7,094 bases of DNA from positions 1 through 7,094 of the forward strand of contig URGY01000085.1 of assembly GCA_900547505.1 (NCBI GenBank), in the 5' to 3' direction. Of this stretch, positions 4,844-7,094 are shown piece after piece. The translations under genes were made by a program, and so were the position numbers. Numbering within the stretch: the stretch's first letter is position 1; every line of letters begins with the position of its first letter. The notes under the pieces were generated by a model that did no database searches, was not told the origin of the DNA, and was given only the letters and a program-made list of their open reading frames with translations. The DNA comes from an uncultured Collinsella sp. GTDB lineage: Bacteria > Actinomycetota > Coriobacteriia > Coriobacteriales > Coriobacteriaceae.

Positions 4844-5347
4844 ATGGACAAAACTGCGTTCTTTACCATGCCGAGCGGTCTGTACGTGGTGAGCGCTGCG
4901 GCAGAAGGGTTGCGCGCCGGCTGCGTCATCAACACTGCGGTGCAGGTGACGTCCATGCCGCCGCGTATTTCGGTTGCCGTGAACAAGGACAATGTCACCT
5001 CGGGCGTCATCGCATCGGCCAAAGCGTTCGCGCTGACCGTGATCGATCAGACGGCCGACATGCTCTACATCGGTAACTTTGGGTTCCGCACCAGCAGCGA
5101 TTATGACAAGTTTGCCAAATACGAGACCCGCGAGACGGCTCTGGGCATGCCCTATGTGCCCGAGCATGCGGCGGCCCTGTTTAGCTGCCGTTTGATCGAC
5201 ACTGTGGATGTGGGCACGCATCTGCTGTTTATTGGCGAGGTCGAGGATGCCGAGCGCCTGAGCGACGAGACGCCGCTGACGTACGACTACTATCACAAGG
5301 TGCTAAAGGGCAAGACGCCGCCCAAAGCCTCGTCGTATCAAGGCTAG
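4844..5347 (+). CDS. Flavin reductase-like protein (FMN-binding split barrel)
   Basis: The 167-residue cytoplasmic protein looks like a member of the flavin reductase-like, FMN-binding split-barrel family (flavoredoxin / Hrb N-terminal domain type). These carry FMN and pass electrons from NAD(P)H or ferredoxin to partners such as rubredoxin or flavodiiron proteins. Visible hallmarks are the strand-rich N-terminus (TAFFTMPSGLYVVSAAA), the CVINTAVQVTSMPPRISVAVNKDN region in which the FMN-binding segment of the family lies, GNFGFRTSSDYDKF, HLLFIGEVEDAE, and a C-terminal YDYYHKVLKGKTPPKASSY. That ending precedes the rubredoxin domain in fused Hrb proteins. ATG at 4844 was chosen with AGGGGAG (4829-4835) 8 nt upstream; a longer frame back to 4652 runs through the inverted repeat and terminator and is not real. 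A rubredoxin-like gene follows 88 bp downstream. Confidence 0.85.
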   Translation: MDKTAFFTMPSGLYVVSAAAEGLRAGCVINTAVQVTSMPPRISVAVNKDNVTSGVIASAKAFALTVIDQTADMLYIGNFGFRTSSDYDKFAKYETRETALGMPYVPEHAAALFSCRLIDTVDVGTHLLFIGEVEDAERLSDETPLTYDYYHKVLKGKTPPKASSYQG

Positions 5348-5364
5348 AAATGTTCTAAAAATAC

Positions 5365-5392
5365 TTGCATTATGTTATTGAGAATATATACT
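5365..5392 (+). promoter_or_regulatory. AT-rich promoter of the rubredoxin-like gene
   Basis: TTGCAT (5365-5370) and TATACT (5387-5392) are 16 bp apart, in a stretch (about 5350-5400) far richer in A/T than the genes around it. TTATT (5375-5379) and AATAA (5393-5397) form an inverted repeat across the -10, which could be a regulator site; I cannot assign it to Fur, PerR or any other family. Confidence 0.65.
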
Positions 5393-5435
5393 AATAAGTA
5401 AGTACACCAGCAGTCACGTTCGAGAGGAGAACATC

Positions 5436-5579
5436 ATGGCTGAGGAGAAGAAGACGTATAAGTTTGTGTGCACCGTTTGCGGTTACGAGGTTGAGGTCGA
5501 CACGCCCGAGCTGCCCGAGGACTACGTGTGCCCGGTCTGCGGCGTCGGCCCCGATGAGTTTGAGCTTGTCGAGGAGTAG
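5436..5579 (+). CDS. Small rubredoxin-like protein (47 aa)
   Basis: This small gene encodes an electron-transfer protein with a single iron bound by four Cys. The residues are in two pairs: [12 protein letters not shown] (Cys12, Cys15) and [14 protein letters not shown] (Cys32, Cys35). The CxxCGY and CPxCG with following DEFE are the rubredoxin signature. The two pairs are only 16 residues apart, against about 29 in classical rubredoxins, which is closer to the rubredoxin-like domain at the end of rubrerythrins. Length is 47 against about 52-54. ATG at 5436 follows AGGAG (5425-5429) at 6 nt. The promoter at 5365-5392 and the terminator at 5620-5655 make it independently transcribed, though the flavin reductase just upstream is its likely electron donor or partner. 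Standard ORF cut-offs of 50 or 60 residues would miss it. Confidence 0.92.
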   Translation: MAEEKKTYKFVCTVCGYEVEVDTPELPEDYVCPVCGVGPDEFELVEE

Positions 5580-5619
5580 CTCGTAGACACACGACTTGCA
5601 ACAACATATAGCTCTGTCC

Positions 5620-5655
5620 AAGGGTCCCGGTCGAATTCTCGGCCGGGACCCTTTT
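5620..5655 (+). terminator. Terminator after the rubredoxin-like gene
   Basis: AAGGGTCCCGG (5620-5630) pairs perfectly with CCGGGACCCTT (5643-5653). Four further pairs (one G-U) continue to a 4-nt loop, giving about 15 pairs. A T-rich tail (TTTTGATTT) follows. Read from the minus strand the tail is only TT, so it would be weak for mntH. Confidence 0.88.
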
Positions 5656-5731
5656 GATTTATCTGACGGTTTAAAACGGCCTTACGTGTTGCAGATTGAG
5701 ACGCTATATCTGGACAGCTACGTCATCCCAA

Positions 5732-6988
5732 TTACATCCCCGTTAGCAGCACGATGTCGAGAATCGTCACGATGACGCCGATTCCTACGAGCAGCGCGTT
5801 GAGCGGGCGCGAGTTGACGTATTTGCCCATAACGCGGGGCGAACTGGTGAGTCGTATGAGCACAAAGACCGTAATCGGCAACTGAAGCGACAGCAGCGCC
5901 TGACTCCAGATGAGACCCTCAAAAGGATTCGGGACGATCAGGCACGCCGCCACTGCGCCGACGAAACAGACCGCCACTCCAATCGATGAGTGCCGGTCGT
6001 GGATGTCGTATTCCTCGTCGAACATGCCCGCGGTGATGGTGCCCGCCGCCATGCCCGCCGTCACACTACTCGATATGCCCGCAAACAGCAGTGCCACCGC
6101 AAAGATGGTCGAGCTTGCCGGGCCCAGAATGGGGGAGAGCGTGTCCGCTGCGACGGCGAGGTCGTCTACGACAATGCCGTGCGCAAAGAAGGTCGTTGCG
6201 GCCAGGATGACCATGGCCGAGTTGATCGCCCAGCCTACGCCCATCGAAAAGAGCGTGTCGAAGAGCTCGTAGCGCAGACGTTTCTCGATAACCTGCTCGC
6301 CTTGGCCTTCGAAGTGCATGGATTGGATGACCTCGGAGTGCAGGAAGAGGTTGTGAGGCATAACAACCGCGCCTAGGACACTTACGATAATCGCGGCCGA
6401 GCCGGTGGGCATACTGGGTGTGATCCAGCTTGCGGCGGCCTGCGGCCAGTCGACCTTGACCAGCGTAAGCTCAGCCAAAAACGAGAGTCCTACCACGCCT
6501 ACGAAGGCGATGATCCATCGCTCGGCGCGTTTGTAGGAGCTTGTCATGAGCATGGCAATCGATGCCGCCGCCACGATGATGCAGCCGGCGCGTACGGGCA
6601 GGCCAAAGAGCATTTGAAGCGCGATCGCACCGCCCAGGACTTCGGCCATGGCGGTGGCGACCGTGGCTAGATACGCGCTGCCGAGTATCGCACGCCCGAC
6701 GAGGCGGGGTAGGTGGCGCGTCGTGGCCTCGGCAAGACACATGCCCGTGGCGATGCCCAGGTGCGCCGCGTTGTGCTGCAGCACGATGAGCATGATCGTG
6801 GACAGCGTGACGATCCACAGCAGCGCGTAGCCAAACTGCGAGCCCGCGGCCATATTGGAGGCCCAGTTGCCCGGATCGATAAAGCCGACGGTCACGAGCA
6901 GCCCGGGGCCGATATGCCGTGCAATGTCTAGGCCTCCGTGACCGCCGGTGCGCCGGGACCCAAAATGATGTTTGAGATGGTTGAGCAT
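5732..6988 (-). CDS. mntH: Nramp-family Mn2+/Fe2+ transporter MntH
   Basis: This protein imports Mn2+ (and some Fe2+) across the membrane, driven by the proton gradient. The 418 residues match the usual 400-430 and are very hydrophobic, consistent with 11 membrane helices. The TM1 metal-binding motif DPGN is at 38-41 and the TM6 motif MPHN at 210-213. Having Met there fits Mn/Fe selectivity and argues against the Mg-type NRMT relatives, which lack it. MAEVLG with Glu116 in TM3 is also as expected. ATG at 6988 is preceded by AGGAG with 6-nt spacing; a TTG at 7024 in the same frame is upstream of the homology and is rejected. It ends convergently to the rubredoxin-like gene. No clear sigma-70 promoter or metal-regulator box was found upstream, so it may be cotranscribed with the gene at the window edge. 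Confidence 0.95.
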   Translation of the reverse strand: MLNHLKHHFGSRRTGGHGGLDIARHIGPGLLVTVGFIDPGNWASNMAAGSQFGYALLWIVTLSTIMLIVLQHNAAHLGIATGMCLAEATTRHLPRLVGRAILGSAYLATVATAMAEVLGGAIALQMLFGLPVRAGCIIVAAASIAMLMTSSYKRAERWIIAFVGVVGLSFLAELTLVKVDWPQAAASWITPSMPTGSAAIIVSVLGAVVMPHNLFLHSEVIQSMHFEGQGEQVIEKRLRYELFDTLFSMGVGWAINSAMVILAATTFFAHGIVVDDLAVAADTLSPILGPASSTIFAVALLFAGISSSVTAGMAAGTITAGMFDEEYDIHDRHSSIGVAVCFVGAVAACLIVPNPFEGLIWSQALLSLQLPITVFVLIRLTSSPRVMGKYVNSRPLNALLVGIGVIVTILDIVLLTGM

Positions 6989-7036
6989 GGTGAGCTCCTG
7001 CGTGCCGTTTGCTTGACGCCGCAAAGGATACCCGTT

Positions 7037-7094
7037 TTAGGGCTCTTCGGTGGTTTCTGTGGGAGAGATTCCGGCATAGGCCCAGCTCAGCGGG
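7037..7094 (-). CDS. Possible C-terminal tail of an upstream minus-strand gene
   Basis: On the minus strand the last bases of the window read without a stop as PLSWAYAGISPTETTEEP and then end in TAA (7037-7039). This leaves 48 bp before the mntH start. The tail is acidic and plausible for a protein end, but an 18-residue frame proves little, and other frames here are also open for short distances. It would explain why no mntH promoter is seen. The gene identity cannot be judged. Confidence 0.3.
   Translation of the reverse strand, partial: PLSWAYAGISPTETTEEP

Noticed and set aside
5593..5720. Inverted TAGCTCTGTCCA / TGGACAGCTA around the rubredoxin terminator
   Set aside because: Only about 7-10 bases match, with a two-base insertion and a gap of some 90 bp; likely chance.

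Overview
The window looks like chromosomal DNA of a gut Actinomycetota of the class Coriobacteriia, most likely Collinsella or a close relative. This is inferred from the fairly GC-rich coding sequence, actinobacterial codon choice, anaerobe-type redox proteins (flavin reductase plus small rubredoxin), a PTS/MupG amino-sugar locus, and dense palindromic repeats between genes. It cannot be confirmed without a search. The first 48 bases are not genomic: they match an Illumina Nextera i7 adapter, so the contig end is a library artefact and the first gene is truncated by it.

Layout. 49-492 is the C-terminal part of a PTS sugar permease (EIIC, glucose/sucrose superfamily). It is followed by a strong terminator and mupG (610-1662), a 6-phospho-N-acetylmuramidase-family protein; together they suggest import and cleavage of MurNAc-containing cell-wall sugars. 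1755-2114 is an ArsC/Spx-family thioredoxin-fold protein. It converges with a minus-strand gene (2311-2721) that resembles the N-terminal sensor part of a Firmicutes-type regulator but lacks a DNA-binding half. The 196-bp gap between them is almost exactly filled by three 62-bp tandem copies of an imperfect palindrome.

2722-3203 is a small tRNA operon: promoter, tRNA-Gln(CTG), tRNA-Glu(CTC), terminator. 3260-4637 holds a TPR-like protein whose 3' end overlaps smpB (trans-translation). After smpB comes a second, different long inverted repeat and then a terminator. 4844-5579 holds a flavin reductase-like flavoprotein and a 47-residue rubredoxin-like protein with its own AT-rich promoter and a terminator. 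The pair looks like a split version of the high-molecular-weight rubredoxin used in O2/NO detoxification. 5732-6988 on the minus strand is an Nramp-type Mn/Fe transporter (mntH). Beyond it, at the window edge, lies what may be the tail of another minus-strand gene.

Most of the window is ordinary housekeeping and accessory metabolism. The parts that standard annotation would not explain are the adapter at the left end, the two palindromic repeat families, the shortened regulator and the split flavin reductase/rubredoxin pair.
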